From contig CM029128.1 of NCBI GenBank assembly GCA_016859345.1, forward strand, positions 17,500,104-17,564,103: DNA of 64,000 bases, given 5' to 3'. Position 1 is the first letter of the stretch, and each line of letters begins with the position of its first letter. The notes under the pieces are model-generated. The model was not told the DNA's origin and made no database searches. It saw nothing but the letters and a program-made list of their open reading frames with translations. The stretch comes from Istiophorus platypterus (taxonomy: Eukaryota > Chordata > Actinopteri > Istiophoriformes > Istiophoridae). Made by a program: the position numbers and the translations under genes. Of this stretch, positions 12,353 to 25,391 are shown piece after piece.

Positions 12353-12661
12353 CTTGAGCTGGACAATAATTCAGTATTATTATTGATTTTCAATGTAATC
12401 ATACAGTATTTTGTCGATATATTAGCTTATTTTTGTTCTACATTTTTCCCTGTCCAAGCCAATTATTTTTTAGGCTTAAATTTCATGAAATCAGTCATTA
12501 AAGTTTTTTCTTTCACAAGTGAACGGTTTGATTTCATTGAAGCACTGCATTGCTGTGAACTTCAGTTCGACTGTTTTATATGTGATTTTCCAGAGATTTA
12601 CCAACGAGATCAGAAAAATACCCATGTCAATTTTGGGATAGTGATATTGCTCAGCCCTAAC
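12353..12661. mobile_element. Near-complete MITE with terminal inverted repeats (hAT-like, tentative)
   Basis: The left end reads ttgagctggacaataattca. The right end reads 'tagtgatattgctcagccctaac', whose complement 'gttagggctgagcaatatcacta' matches the left end in most positions. This 'agggctgggcaatat' terminal pattern is a common teleost non-autonomous DNA element, which I associate with hAT-type MITEs. The element is about 309 bp. A 93-codon open frame inside it has no recognisable protein homology and is probably chance. Confidence 0.6.
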
Positions 12662-13010
12662 TAAAAGAAAGAAGGCATGTTTGAATTATATATTTATTTA
12701 AGATATTCTACTTTTAACTGGCCATTGCAGAGCACTTGCTTTTTATGTTTTGTGAGGTAAAATATGAATCATTTGCCTTCCAAAGTTGAAGTTTGAATGG
12801 ATATCAACTTATCACTAAGTGTCGAAATTGCCAAATTGTCCACTGCCTTCATTAGCACATATTTTATACTGTATGGAATCCACACTTCAGTTGGCAAGAA
12901 TGAGAACAGAGCTCAGCTTTCATTCTTCTTTCATTCAACTTTGCTGACATATCCTTGAGAAATCAAGTGAAACTCCACCAGCTCCAGGGAAGCTGCGGCA
13001 AGGCTGACAC

Positions 13011-13030
13011 CGACCTCTGACCTCTGACCT
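13011..13030 (-). promoter_or_regulatory. Triple AGGTCA-type half-site array with 1-base spacing (DR1-like)
   Basis: On the + strand CGACCT, TGACCT and TGACCT are each separated by one C. On the minus strand this reads AGGTCA-g-AGGTCA-g-AGGTCG. Two perfect half-sites in DR1 spacing match the known binding pattern of RXR heterodimers, HNF4 and COUP-TF. Function in this intron is inferred only, and a chance 7-mer tandem is possible. Confidence 0.4.
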
Positions 13031-13432
13031 CTGTGGACAAATAAATGCTCCCCTCAGGGATCAGCAGAGAATCACAACAGAAACAAAATGAGACCCAGAA
13101 CTTAAATCCTCAATAGGATTTAAACTGAGGGTGGGCCAAGCTCACAAAAAACCAATAACTAGACAGTATTATTATGATAAATCAAACCCATATTAACCTT
13201 CTTCCATATCCAGCATGCAGGTTGAGTTGAGTCCATAAATGCAGAATTATCACATGCTCTGACCCAAAATTACTGTGTCAGATACGCATGACCGCAGCAG
13301 TGGAAATACCCACTTAACTAATTTGGAACATTGTCCAATGCCATAGCACTGTCTACAGCAGCATTCATTAAATTTATCAAATCAGTTTTTATACAGTCCA
13401 GTTCATCAACAGGGGTACATCAAAGTCCTGAA

Positions 13433-13471
13433 TCACACACACACACGCACACATGCACACACGCACACACT
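13433..13471 (+). repeat. (CA)n microsatellite
   Basis: CA units with single G or T interruptions (cgca, catg). One of the few repeats with CA on the + strand. Confidence 0.95.
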
Positions 13472-15061
13472 GCCACCCAGGCCCATAAAGTCTCTGTTGG
13501 AGCCAGTGTTCTCTGATTTCTTCTATAAAAGGGCTGTAAAATGGAAATTAAACTGAATGGATGACATGGTCTCTCATTACCCGCTGCATGTATTATAGAA
13601 GTTATAACAACACATTCGAGTGTAATGGCGACAGACTGATATCAGCAAGATGCCCCAGCCCACTTACCTTTTACAGATCCTATTAATCAACCCTCCTCCT
13701 CCTCCCCTACCACCCCAGCCAGATTCTGCATGATATGGTCCCCACTATTTCATTTTCTTGTCCCCCTCCTCCAATCATACTCTCATCGTTTATCTCTTCC
13801 TCCCACCAAAAGTCATGTTCTCAGTTTTCTTTCTCACCTCTGGTCCCTCTTGGTTACGATTATTGTGTTTTTTACCTGTGGCTGGGGCTTGTGTTCAGCA
13901 CGGTACATGGTAATTCAATACAGCTGATAAAAAGCTAGCAGCCAGGATCCTTATTGTGTGGTGTTGGGTAGCTTGTCAGGTGTTATAAACACCCCCTGCA
14001 GCAGCCACTAAACTGATGCCCTCCTCCATGCTTCTATTCATTTATTTCCCTGCAGGGGCCTCGTAGCAGGTAGTAATGATGCACAGGCCTTATGCGGTCA
14101 TCGGGGTTGACTGCCTGATGGGAAGGTAAAGGTAAAACTTTGCCCATTTAAAGGAACACTACCCATTATTTTGAATTAGCGTTGATAGACGCTATTTGGA
14201 AGAGGAAAGTGTAAAAAAAAGAGGGGAAAATGGAAAATAGGAGTGCTTAGGTGACCGGTCAGTAAATTTCGAGAAATTAATATGAATATAGGATAAGATC
14301 TTATTTTTGGTTTGTACCAACCCAAGGTAAGAAACCAATACCACCTTTTACTATTTTTTTTTCATGCAAATATTGATATTTATGTTGATGAAGTTGAAAA
14401 ATAATCAATGTCATACATAAACTTTATTATCCAAGGTATTAGTAGACATGCATACAGTTGACCTGGAAGAATTTAAACTTTGATTGTTGAGCATTTAGTA
14501 ATGGATATTGAATACCATGAAGAATTATCAATTTATCAAGGGCTTTAAAGTCAGAGATATACTACAAATAGTGCCAAATAAGCGTTTATTCCTGCATTTT
14601 ACTGCCTTTACACATGCTAATACCAAAATATCTGTGATATTAGTCAATCATATAACCCTGTATTACTCAAGCTCATCTAATAGATTGACTTAACAGAGTT
14701 TATCCCAAGTTACTTCTCCAGTGCATTGAAAAAAGTTTCTCAATTTCCTGGTGTAAAGGTTTCACAGCATTTTACGGTGAGCAAAGTCAGAGTAAACAGA
14801 AATGGAAACAATAGTGGGGAGATTAGTCACAAAACAACAGATGAATAGTGAAAGAACAGAGGATCAATTTTACAGCATTTTCTTGAAAAAAATCTGTAAA
14901 TAATGAGCACTATTTATCCAAAGCTTTAACTGTATTTGAGAGCAAAGGGACACTTCAAGACTTGTTTTCTTTCTGGAGGGCAAAGAGTGACCATTTCTGA
15001 CCCTTTCTCCAACCTATGACTTGGTGAGAAAGACTCTAAGTATAGTACTGGTGCTTGGCTT

Positions 15062-15162
15062 TGTGTGTGTGTGTGTGTTTGTGTATGTGTGTCTGTGTGT
15101 GTGTGTTTGTGTGTTTGTGTGTTTGTGTGTGTGCGTGTGTATGTGTGTGCATGTGTGCGCAT
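15062..15162 (+). repeat. (GT)n microsatellite, imperfect
   Basis: About 100 bases of GT with regular ttgt, tatgt, tctgt and gcgt interruptions. The overlapping H/T-rich open frames on both strands are artefacts of the repeat. Confidence 0.95.
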
Positions 15163-15680
15163 GCCTTACCCCCATGCTGTGCACCGTCTGCCTCTGCCAC
15201 AATTACCAGTAGATAGAGTGGCCATATAGCTACCTGCTCATCATCCCAGAGCCAGCGCCTGGACAAAGCACATACAGCAGCACCTGCCAGAGACTGCATT
15301 ATGGAGATTAGGGTGAAAGACTGACAAAGAGGTATAGGGAGGTGGAGGGAGACAGGCTCGATGAGAGCAGCGAGACTCAAGAAAGGAAAATTAGTTTGCT
15401 TCTAGATGCTCCCCTGAGACACAAGGGGAAGGGAAGAGAAAGACAGAGGGATTAGGAGAGTGAAGAAGAGGGAAAGACAGAGGGAACACAGAGTGTGAGG
15501 AGCAGAAGAGGACTAATCCTGCACAGACAAGTCGAGCTCACAGAGGTCTGGAGCAGATCTGAAATGAGCTGAAATTAAAAAGAATGAATAATCCTGATCA
15601 TCAGTGAAGTCGTATATCAAGCAAAAATCCCCAACCTTCACTGGGCCCAGCCCCGTATATGTGCAGATTTGGTACTTTTC

Positions 15681-15718
15681 TGTTTTTTTGTTTGTTTGTT
15701 TGTTTGTTTGTTTTTTTT
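15681..15718 (+). repeat. (TTTG)n tandem with T tract
   Basis: About six tttg units between T runs. Confidence 0.9.
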
Positions 15719-16297
15719 AAATTTGTCTACATAAAAATGTACTTTTTACAATAGTATTTTATTTCCGCCCTTTTTCGAACCAAATTTTCTACAAGGGTTT
15801 CTCCAGACATCACCAAGCTTGAGTCATCTGACTGTGCAACATTAAGATATATACACAGAGAGAGTGAGTGAGTGACACCCACAGATAAACAAGGGTCAAA
15901 GATGTGACTAAAGATCAAAATCACTGTCAAACGGAGGTCAATTTTTTGACAGGGGAAAGAATGTAAGAAAAGAAGATTACAGAGAAATGAAATAGGAGCA
16001 TGAGAAAGAAAGATAAAAAAAAAGGGGTCAGGACGTAATGGAGACGAAGAAAAGATGCGGAAAATGGCTAGTGACGTTACTTTCGTTCCTCTTGTATTGG
16101 GAGTGCATTCACTCAGCAAGGCACCTTAGTGCCCTTTGTGAAGGAGAGTGGTTTCACTGCAGTCAATGGCTGGGAGGATAGCGAGCTAATGGCCAGACGG
16201 GGCCTGTGTCAGCCTAACTGGCAACAATCAATAATCCCCTCAGTTTCACCCTGAGAAGCCTGGAGCCTGAGCTGCAACGATGCACATGGTGCTGAGA

Positions 16298-16300
<3 letters not shown>

Positions 16301-16339
<39 letters not shown>

Positions 16340-16352
16340 TGTGAGTGTGTCT
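16301..16352 (+). repeat. (GT)n microsatellite
   Basis: A pure GT run followed by gagtgtgagtgt variants. Confidence 0.95.
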
Positions 16353-16410
16353 CTGCGTGGCTGTCTGTGTGTTCATATTTTCTTTATGTACTGCATAAAT
16401 ATTTCCTGTA

Positions 16411-16500
16411 AGGCCACTGATTCCCAACCTGTGGTTCAGGGACCCCCAAGGGGTAACAAGCTGAATATGAGGGGCTGCAAGAAAATGTACGGGATTGGAA
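16411..16500 (+). mobile_element. Solo hAT-like transposon end
   Basis: The sequence 'ccactgattcccaacctgtg' followed by 'gttcagggacccccaaggggt' resembles the 'ggttcccaacctggggtccgggaccccc' ends of vertebrate hAT elements. No matching inverted end was found nearby, so it is taken as a fragment. Confidence 0.45.
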
Positions 16501-17046
16501 AGAAGAAAAGGATTTGATTTTTGTATAATCTTTTTTTTTTTTCCCTCTTAGAAATACTGGAAGGTTATACTGTATCCGTCCAGGCCTGAAAAAAATCCCC
16601 AAATACAGTTCAAGTTATTGCATTTTCTAATAAATTGTTAGTTGCAAGTTCCACTTTCAGTTACCAGATATTTAACTTCTGTGTTTTTCATTTTTTTTTT
16701 AAATTATTTTATTAATTCATTTTTTTTATGTAAATGAAGGGGAATTTTGCTTATCTTACATATCACAGTGGAACCATAGCTTTTGGCATAAACCTTTCAA
16801 AGATGGCTCCCAGTGCAGTATACATTATAGCTCTGCTGTCAGACCTTTACTGGTATTGAAATTCTTGTTCGGGTTGTTTATGTTTTCCAATTTCCTCCTG
16901 GACAGAGAAACATCTAAGCTTAGCTTAACAGTGGGATTTGCACTACGCAGCAAAAAGGTGCCAAGCTGTGCACGACATTAAAGTTAAACTGCCGTCTGCC
17001 CACACCTGGCCTGGCCAGAATGGACAGCAGAGTGTTTTCAGAAGGC

Positions 17047-17075
17047 CAACACACTCACACTCACACACACACAGT
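17047..17075 (+). repeat. Short (CA)n microsatellite
   Basis: Acactcacactcacacacacac on the + strand. Confidence 0.85.
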
Positions 17076-18276
17076 GGGGACTTTGTTAGTCTGCTGGCAC
17101 AGTTAGGCTTCCTGGTACAGCTTGTTTCCATCCTGCCTGGAACAGTGTGGCTGTTGTGTGTGTGGTTGTAGCATTGTGTGGACGCAGGCATGCAGTCAGT
17201 GGTCACACTGGATTTTAATCATTATAGAGAGATGGTTGTAGACTATTACTCAGCATAGCTCACTGTCAATAGAAGAGATATCTTCTGGAATGTGAACTCT
17301 GCCATTGGTGTAAAGTCACACTTGAGTTAGAAAATTATAAAATATTAGAGAAATAAAACAAATAATAGTACTTTTACACACCTAACACCTTTTACTGATG
17401 GATTTTGATGCACTGGTTTCAGTAGCATCAGGATTTTATTTAAATCAACAGGAGTAGTTAGAACTTATAAGAAGAGAAAAAAAACAGTGATGCTTGGCCG
17501 CAAACCATATTTTCTCCAAGAAAAATAATACATTTTGAGGTTAAATAATGCTAATCCATAATGCTTTTGAAGTCTATTGAATGCACATCAGAAGGAGGAA
17601 AAGAAACCATGAACACCATCCAAACCCTGAAAGTTTTATGTGACATGGAAACAAAAGAAACTATGCTCTCACTGAATCTTGCAGCAGTAGTGGGACATAT
17701 TATAAAGCAACTAAAGTAACTATGGAGCTTCCCTAAAGCCAAATCTCTGCCACACGCATGTTATTTATTTTTTTCCTAAAAAGAGAACAAGCGGCTGTGC
17801 TGCACTGTTCTGCTGGCAGTTTAATATATCACCTCCTCCTCCTGGCTTTTCCAATATCACTTGGTTTTGTTGCTTTCAGAAGGGTTTCTGAGCTCAGTCT
17901 GTGCCCCACTGAGGGATGTTTAACGGCATCTAAAAAGCCTGGATCGTTCTTTTTTTCCCCTTTTTTGGGCTGTTGTGGGTTGAGCCTGGCTCCCAGAAAT
18001 GGAAAATCATTCTTGGGCAGAAAGCTTTTACGGACCATAGAGAGCTGTTTCCTCTTTCTCCGAGTTTTGATCTTGCTCCCCAGGTGTCTGCACTGCGCAA
18101 CTTGTAGCTGGAGCAGAGGGCTGGTATGATGCTGTGGTTCTTAACACAGGGCCTCACATAGACACAAAGTGTGTCTCACAGAGTAGAATGCCACACATAC
18201 AGACATATTGTACACATTGAGTAGCTTGACTTTTTGTTGTTGCAGTTAAGTTTGCATACACACATTCTCTCTGAAA

Positions 18277-18292
18277 CACACACACACACACA
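18277..18292 (+). repeat. Short (CA)n microsatellite
   Basis: An uninterrupted run of about eight CA units. Confidence 0.85.
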
Positions 18293-18388
18293 GAGGCATG
18301 AACTCACTTTCTGACTTTTTATTGCTCTTGACACAACTTGATTTGACTCAAGTGAGTCAGCTGAAGAGACCATGATGTCTCTAGCCTG

Positions 18389-18390
<2 letters not shown>

Positions 18391-18479
<89 letters not shown>

Positions 18480-18510
18480 TGTGTGCGTGTGTGTGTGTGT
18501 GTGTGTGCGT
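18391..18510 (+). repeat. Long (GT)n microsatellite
   Basis: About 120 bases of almost pure GT with one 'tctgtgtgcg' interruption near the right end. It is the longest pure dinucleotide run in the window and a likely polymorphic locus. Confidence 0.97.
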
Positions 18511-20600
18511 GGATACCATGGGAAGGACTCTTTGTCAGTGTGAGTCAACCAGTTCTGGTGTATAGTGAGCCTATAGACACAGTGACAGGGAGATGGCTAC
18601 GTTGCCATTTGACACCATGTGGCAGGATGTAGGAAGCTGAAAACTGAAAGGAAAAGTAATTAATGCTGATGTCATCTACTGACTAAAACAACCTGAAAAA
18701 GACATTTGACTTTGATGCCGTATATCTTTTCCAAAAAATGCGGGTGTGCAAGAGAGTATCACTACTTCCTTCCTCAATTTATCATTTATTCAGTTATGTA
18801 CTTATTTACACAACAAAATACAATAGCAATTTCTTCATTCTTTAAACCTGATTTACAGGGATGGCAACACCACAGATGGTCCAGACAGAATTCCTCAAAA
18901 ACTATTGGACTGCAATGAACTCTGATTCAGACATCTGTGTTCGGTACTGAATGAATAATGACTTTTGAGATCCCCTGATGTTTCCTCTAGTATCATAGTT
19001 GGGTTAAAAATGTGTCCAGTAGTTTGGTTCATAACCAGGTACCTGTAGACAGAACCAATGATATGTGTGTCAGCCTCAGCTCTACTTTGTGTGTAGTGCT
19101 AATTGCCTAATAAGAACTCAAATCTCCCACATCTCTCGTCATTAATAGTTGGTTCTAACCAATTTTAAAGTAAGGCTTCCAATGACCTTTTTACACATTC
19201 TTCCCTAAACTAAAAATCATATTCTAGGAAAACTAGACTTTTTAGAAACAAATCTTGTATTCAAATCTAGTTCTTCATTTAACCTTCTCAGCCTTGGTTT
19301 AGAAACCCAAAATATCTTCATTTTCAAAAAGAGTTGGGTGACTTATTTGTTTTTTCCGGTATTGAAGTACAAGAACGTGTGCCCCTGTTTTAGGGTCAGA
19401 GTCAAGAGTGTGAGATGGGTTTGGCCCTAGGCTCTAAGCCAAACCTTTACTCCTTTCCACCATTCTCCAAATTATAGTAAAATAACAGAAACAGGGAACA
19501 AGGGAAATTAAGTCTCATAAGTTTAGTGTCGTCTTCGTATAATACCCGCAAGCCCTTTAAAACACTGACTCATATCAAAATGTTGCTCTCCTCGTCTAAA
19601 CATTTTCATTTCCCCTTAACAACAGCTTGGATATCTTGTATTACTCAGCACTTTGATGTAAAATGCGGTGATACTTCACCTTAGATGCAGGGAAAATGAG
19701 ATTATATAATGAGATTTACGTAGCCTCTGGCAATGAAAAGCTTTTAGGCTTTTCAAAGTCCTAATGTCTTGTTTTTGAATGTGTTTCCTTCCCCTTATCC
19801 CTCTCCTCTGTGTTTCCTGTATATTCTCCATAGCTCTTTCCCTCCCTTATCCCCCCCTGCTCCGCCATAAAATGTGCAGCTCAACTAAAAATAGTTGAGT
19901 GAGGATTTATTTATGATGGGTTTTTGAGACAAGCCGAAACTCTTTCTATTAGAAAAAATTGTTTGTTTATTTCTTTTTTAACCCCTGCTGCAGCTGAATA
20001 TGGGGGTGGTTTTCTCAAGGTCTTGAAATATGAGGACGTGTATCAACACTGTTGAATGTAGATGGATCATTCATGATGATGTCTATGCAATGCAGCTTCT
20101 GCAGTATTTACTATAGTCTCTGTATCACAACATATTGCTGCAAGGTCATTATGCAGGTGGATAAGATAATCTGACTGCAGGTTGAGGAAGGGGAGGAATT
20201 AGGCCTGAGTCCAGAGGCCAGGACCCACTGTGGCCTCATACCTTACTGTGTGTCAGAAGAAGCTCAGGTGTCCCTGCACCTCACTTTCTGACTCACTTGC
20301 ATACCCAATTTTCTGTTTATGGTCCTGAAAACCCTGGGTGTTGTCATATATAGCACAAAATGGTTTCCATATATACCATTATAGCAAACTGGAGAGAATT
20401 CAATGCATCTCATAGCCTTGAAGAGTTACAATTAAGAGTATTAACAGCTGCTTGTCTTTCTAGTAACTTATGGCTAATTTGAGCTATGTTCAAATGTTGT
20501 ATCTGATGTTTGATGTCAACATAAACTGATGCTCCTGCATCTGCATGGTTTTATGCATTGCATTGATGCATCGGACAATTTCATGTATAAGCAGGTGAAC

Positions 20601-20633
20601 AGGTGTTCCTAATAAAGTCCTCAGTAAGTGTAT
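20601..20633 (+). mobile_element. Solo DNA-transposon terminus ('cctaataaagt' type)
   Basis: It reads aggtgttcctaataaagtcc followed by 'tcagtaagtgtat'. This closely resembles the terminal 'aggtgtacctaataaagtggccggtgagtgta' found at the ends of many teleost non-autonomous DNA elements. No opposite end was found in the preceding few hundred bases. The superfamily is not assigned. Confidence 0.5.
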
Positions 20634-23019
20634 AAGCTATTATTATTCAATTAATTCATCTACCTCCCATGCTCTCCAAATAGCTATTTAGGTAATAGAG
20701 ATAAACCAAATCCATATGTTATAGCTATGAAACATACCGGTGAATGTGTTAATATCACACCTTCTGAACTACACAGCAGTTGGGTATTAGTTTCCAGAAC
20801 TGAAAACCCATTTGGTAGGAGAAATGAGAAAAAATGTATTCCCCAAGACTGCATTATAGGTATATGTTGTGCTGTAAGGAACGAGTCACAGTATGGTGAT
20901 TTTTCACTGCGTGGGAAGTTTTAATATCAAAGAACCCATTTACTACTTGCTGCAGGATGTGGAGCGAGCCTCTGCTACATCGCATTTCTTGTCTGGGACA
21001 CAGGGACATATATTAAACCTGAGTACAATTCTGGCTTCATTTAAACGTTTGCATGTACTTAACCAAAGATTTAAAAAATGTTAAAGTACATGAAGTATTT
21101 TAAGAAGTTTTCCTCATTGCAGTTAATATAGCAGATACTCATATGACAACTTTAAATTGCCAATAGTGCTTGACACGTTCCCCCACCCGCACCAGAAATG
21201 TATCAAACACACAAACTGAGGCAGATATTAAATTTAGAACTAAGTTAACCTTGAAACCCCCCATCACTCAGTCGGAGGGTTTTCTAATTGTGACAGCGTT
21301 TCCTGAGTGGGAAATGGATTAGTTACATTTACATGCTGATATGCTAGAGACTCATGATGTTAATAATGTCAGTTGCTATCAGCTGTTGCAGGGTGACTGC
21401 CGGGAGCGGCTCTTTCTCGCCAAGGATGTTGGATGCTGCGTAGGACGGTGAAACAGACCTCAGTGACAGTGACAAGAGACAAAGAGACAGCGCACGTCTC
21501 AGGCAGCCGCAGATTTACATTACAGTTTGTTCCCCTTCCGCTCCTCCTTTTCACTTCTCCATGTCCTGCTACCCCGGGCTCCTGACCTTAATAGCAGCCT
21601 CTTTCCTGTGTAACAGGGAGATATATAATCCAATAAGTGCGGCACTCTCCCTGTGGCTGACACCATCATGTACAGACAAGTGTGCAGAAAGTCACAAAAA
21701 ACACAAATGTACGTGTGCGAAGGCTCATCAAGCTGATGAGTGAGTGCTTTCTTAGCACAGTCTAAATGTCTTCTCCTGTGAAAGTGCTGCTCACGAGGAA
21801 AAGCTCTGAAGAGAGAATAAATATTCTGAGGCAACTTATTTAGAACTCTCTGGGATCTCAAACTCGTGCAAGGAGCTGAACAGGATGTTGTCTTTGCCTC
21901 ATATGCTCATGCTTCCTGCAAGGGGGGCTCGCTATTTATACAACCTCTGGCCTCTTCTGTTCTGTATTTGACTCCTCTTGGTAAAGGAATTTCTTAACCT
22001 TACAGAACCCTCTACCACCCCCTCTAGACCAGCTCTTTTTCACAGCTTGTTGGACCCTTTTGGCATCGACTGGGTAGTTAGATAGAGCCACCATCCCCCA
22101 GCTGCAGTCGGACAGTGAGTCTCCACCTCTTTTCTATTCTCTTCTGTTCATGTGTGTGGTCTCATTTATTAGACCTTTTTGTTCCACGTCTCTAGTTTGC
22201 TAAGAAGCCACATGATTCTAGTGTTTGAAAAAAATAAAACCAAAACATATATGCACAAGCTGCCGTGGATTGTCTCAGCAGGGTGCCCGAGATTGATCAC
22301 AACGTTTGTGGCCGGTCTTCCAGAACTGCATTAATATTGGATTTTCAAAAAAATCGTTGACCCTCAGTTATCTATGTGAATGAAAATGAACCTCTAGAGA
22401 CAGACAGAGAGGAGCAGGGAGATAAAAGTGCAGACAAGATGAGACACTGCCAAAAAAGAACAGAGGAAAGTAAAGGAAGAGCCCACATCCTCATCTTCTT
22501 TCTCAAATATAAATGTGTTGCTTTTCACAGACACACAAATCCTCACACCCATAGATAAGGTCTCCGGTGGGCTGGTCTTGACACAAATGAATTCAAGATC
22601 AACAAAAGCTTTGGATTGTTGTCTTGGGATGCTGGTTGTGGAGGTAGCATATAGGTTTTTGTCTTCTCTTACTAACAACATCTTTTCAATTGTGAATGGG
22701 AGCTGGCAGAGACAAAGAGCTTGTCAGAAAAACAACGTTGTCTGATATTTTCTTATAAAGCAGAAAAGAAATAGTGCCAGTTGCTTTTGTAGAGTCCATG
22801 TCGTATATCTAAGTGTTTCGTTCTGATCAAACCTGTTTTCTTTCAGGGTATTAATCTCTGTTTACAATGCTGACATAGCAGCATTAGTAGAAACAGTGAG
22901 CTTTAAATCTACTGTGCCCTGAAAAAGAAAAAGCCACAGTGGGACACTGGTTCACAACCTTCAAAAGAGCAGGAGTGTGTGTGAAATGGGCCGAAAACCA
23001 AAGATATCTCAATGCTGCA

Positions 23020-23235
23020 GTAATCATCAGATGCATTATTAAAACCTGCCCTGCCTAATTTCAACTAATCTGGCCTGAATTGGCCAGGTACACTTGGGAA
23101 TTGATTTGTTGAGCCTGGGAGCTGTCCATTAAATTGCAATGCTAATGGCAGGGCTGAACGGGCTTCTATCCCTGATAAAGGCAGATTTAATGGAGATATT
23201 TCACACGGAATCATTTATCAGGGACTGACAGGCAG
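23020..23235. promoter_or_regulatory. Candidate conserved non-coding element
   Basis: A repeat-free stretch with several homeodomain-type cores (cctaattt, actaatct, gctaatgg, tttaatgg) and balanced base composition in a long developmental-type intron. This is an impression from the sequence only, and no alignment was possible. Confidence 0.25.
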
Positions 23236-25391
23236 GCATGAAGGCTCCCACTCCCAAAAACTACATACACATGCACACCCACCTTGATAAGGCACGGGCC
23301 AGGTCCTCTCTGTCAGTGCTTCATCCATGACAATACAAGTTTATCTGCCCACAGCAGATTAACTTAACTCAGTTTCTTGTGAAATTAGAGAAAAATGAAA
23401 AAGGAAAAAAGCAGAGCATATTTACATCAGGGTGGAGCTCCTTTTTGGCACTGAACCATGATTCTGAACAGATAAAAAGGAAAACAGGCAGAAGTATTAA
23501 TTAATTTATTTAGATAGTTAGTCATTTTATTAATCTCTAATTTTTTATGCTAGAGAAGATGTATGTGCAGTAAGTCATAGATCAGCTGAACAGAGAGAGG
23601 GATTGTTATGCAGGTGGCACACGTGCGTGCACATGTTGACATTAATAGTATTCACGGTGAATCAAGTCAATTTATAACGCTTTTCCCTACTGTAATTTCT
23701 TTTGTGAAATATCATTGTTAACTTATACAGGCTCAGTGATTATATTCCTAACATCCTGACTGGACTCTGTATTTACAAAAATGTAAATTAATTTCAATCA
23801 TTTGATTTTTGTTAACTTCTGACATTAACATTGCATTCATGGCATTCAATGATGTTACACTGGCTTAACTTTTCCTAAATGTACCTGCATGCTGTTATCG
23901 ATTGTCCTGGCTGTGTAATTGTCATTTCTTGTCTAACTCAGCGGGATGGTAAATGAATTTGGTCCATAAATCTGTCGCCCTCAACAACCAATAACATCAG
24001 ATAACATTAATAACAGAGACATACGTTTACTGGATACAAGATGTTTCATATCAGCAGTGGAGCAACAGGTCAAGCAGCTTCTGAACAGCTTCTGAACATT
24101 ATATTACTATTCAAGAGCTAGGCTACTGTTTGATTCTGTGGATGCCATTGACGGCCATTGAACAAAACTTTACATTTAAATTGTCTGCTAATTCATTCAT
24201 TTTTCCATTTGTTAGTTCTTCACATTAATGTTTAGTTTTCTTTTCATTGACAGAAATTTTAATACATTTTGTCACATTTCTCTTTATCAATTATTCATTT
24301 TTATTATTTTTAGTTTCCTTTTTTTTAAGTCATAGTTTAGACTAATTGCCTTCAATGAAGTATATATACCTTTTTTATACATGTACTCCAGCATAGAATG
24401 TCCCAAATCTCCCAAACAAGAAATGATTATTGAGGAAGGTAAAATGGCTTCACCACTCATTCAGAGTTAAGAAGTGCTTCCTGGAAAAAAATAAATAAAG
24501 AAGGAAATTAATGATAAAGCAAGTCTCCTATACCTAGCAAGCCTCAGCATGGCCTATATTATTTCCAACATATTTAACAATGACATTCCTCAAAATATGA
24601 CTAATAAGCTCTTAAGGCAATAATGTAATGTGCAGTCAAAATAAAAATACCTGACCTGAATAAAATAGTGTGTTCATTAACAATAAAGCAGAAAAATAAA
24701 AACAGGAATTGAAACCTTGAGGGTAAAATCAAATTGTATAAGAGCCAAAATGACATATAGCCAATCATTAACTCATCAACCAGGCTGATCTAAAGCTCTG
24801 GGTGCAGAGGGCGCAAAGGTCACTGTTGAATATAGACTTTGAAATGGGTGGCGGTGTTGTTCCTGGGGATGTCTTTGTTATCCTCACAGTGACCTCACCT
24901 GACCAGAGCCACCACATTCTCTTCTGTTCATCTCATCCGTCTGTTAATACTGCTCCCAGGGGACAATGACTGCTCTATATCTCGCTCTGTTTCTCCATCT
25001 CATCTCTACTCCCTCTTCCCCCTCCACCCCCTTCTATTCCTGGAACTGGTGATTTGATGAAGAGTTTGGTCACCATGAATGACCTCTCCCTTCATATGTC
25101 TCTGCTCATTTTTTTTCTTTTTGATCTGTTCATTTCTGGGCTGGAATTGATTCAGCAAGCTTCCAGCTTGCTTTGCACTTACTGCTGCTGCAGTCAAGTT
25201 GTTGGTTTTGTAAGTAAACAACTAACACTAAAAGAGACTCATTAGAGGCAACTCTCTGAACTCATCATCTGCTTGTTTCCCTCTAGTTTCCCCTCTGAGA
25301 GTACTGAAGGTATATTTCCAGCACTATATTTCCAAGAGAGTTAATTTACCCAGAGCACAAATAACACTTTCATCAGTCAAGATGTTCGACA

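Larger units (their letters stand above)
12662..20600 (+). other. vav2 intron, second segment
   Basis: No exon was recognised. This stretch is the most microsatellite-rich part of the window (13433, 15062, 16301, 17047, 18277 and 18391). It also carries a triple DR1-type motif at 13011-13030, a TTTG tandem at 15681-15718 and a hAT-like transposon end near 16411. 18900-20600 shows only AT-rich unique-looking sequence. Confidence 0.75.

Noticed and set aside
15014..15380. H/T-rich and V/C-rich open frames at the GT repeat
   Set aside because: These are simple translations of the dinucleotide repeat. The same applies to frames at 3464, 16305, 18319, 26931, 42260 and 48658.
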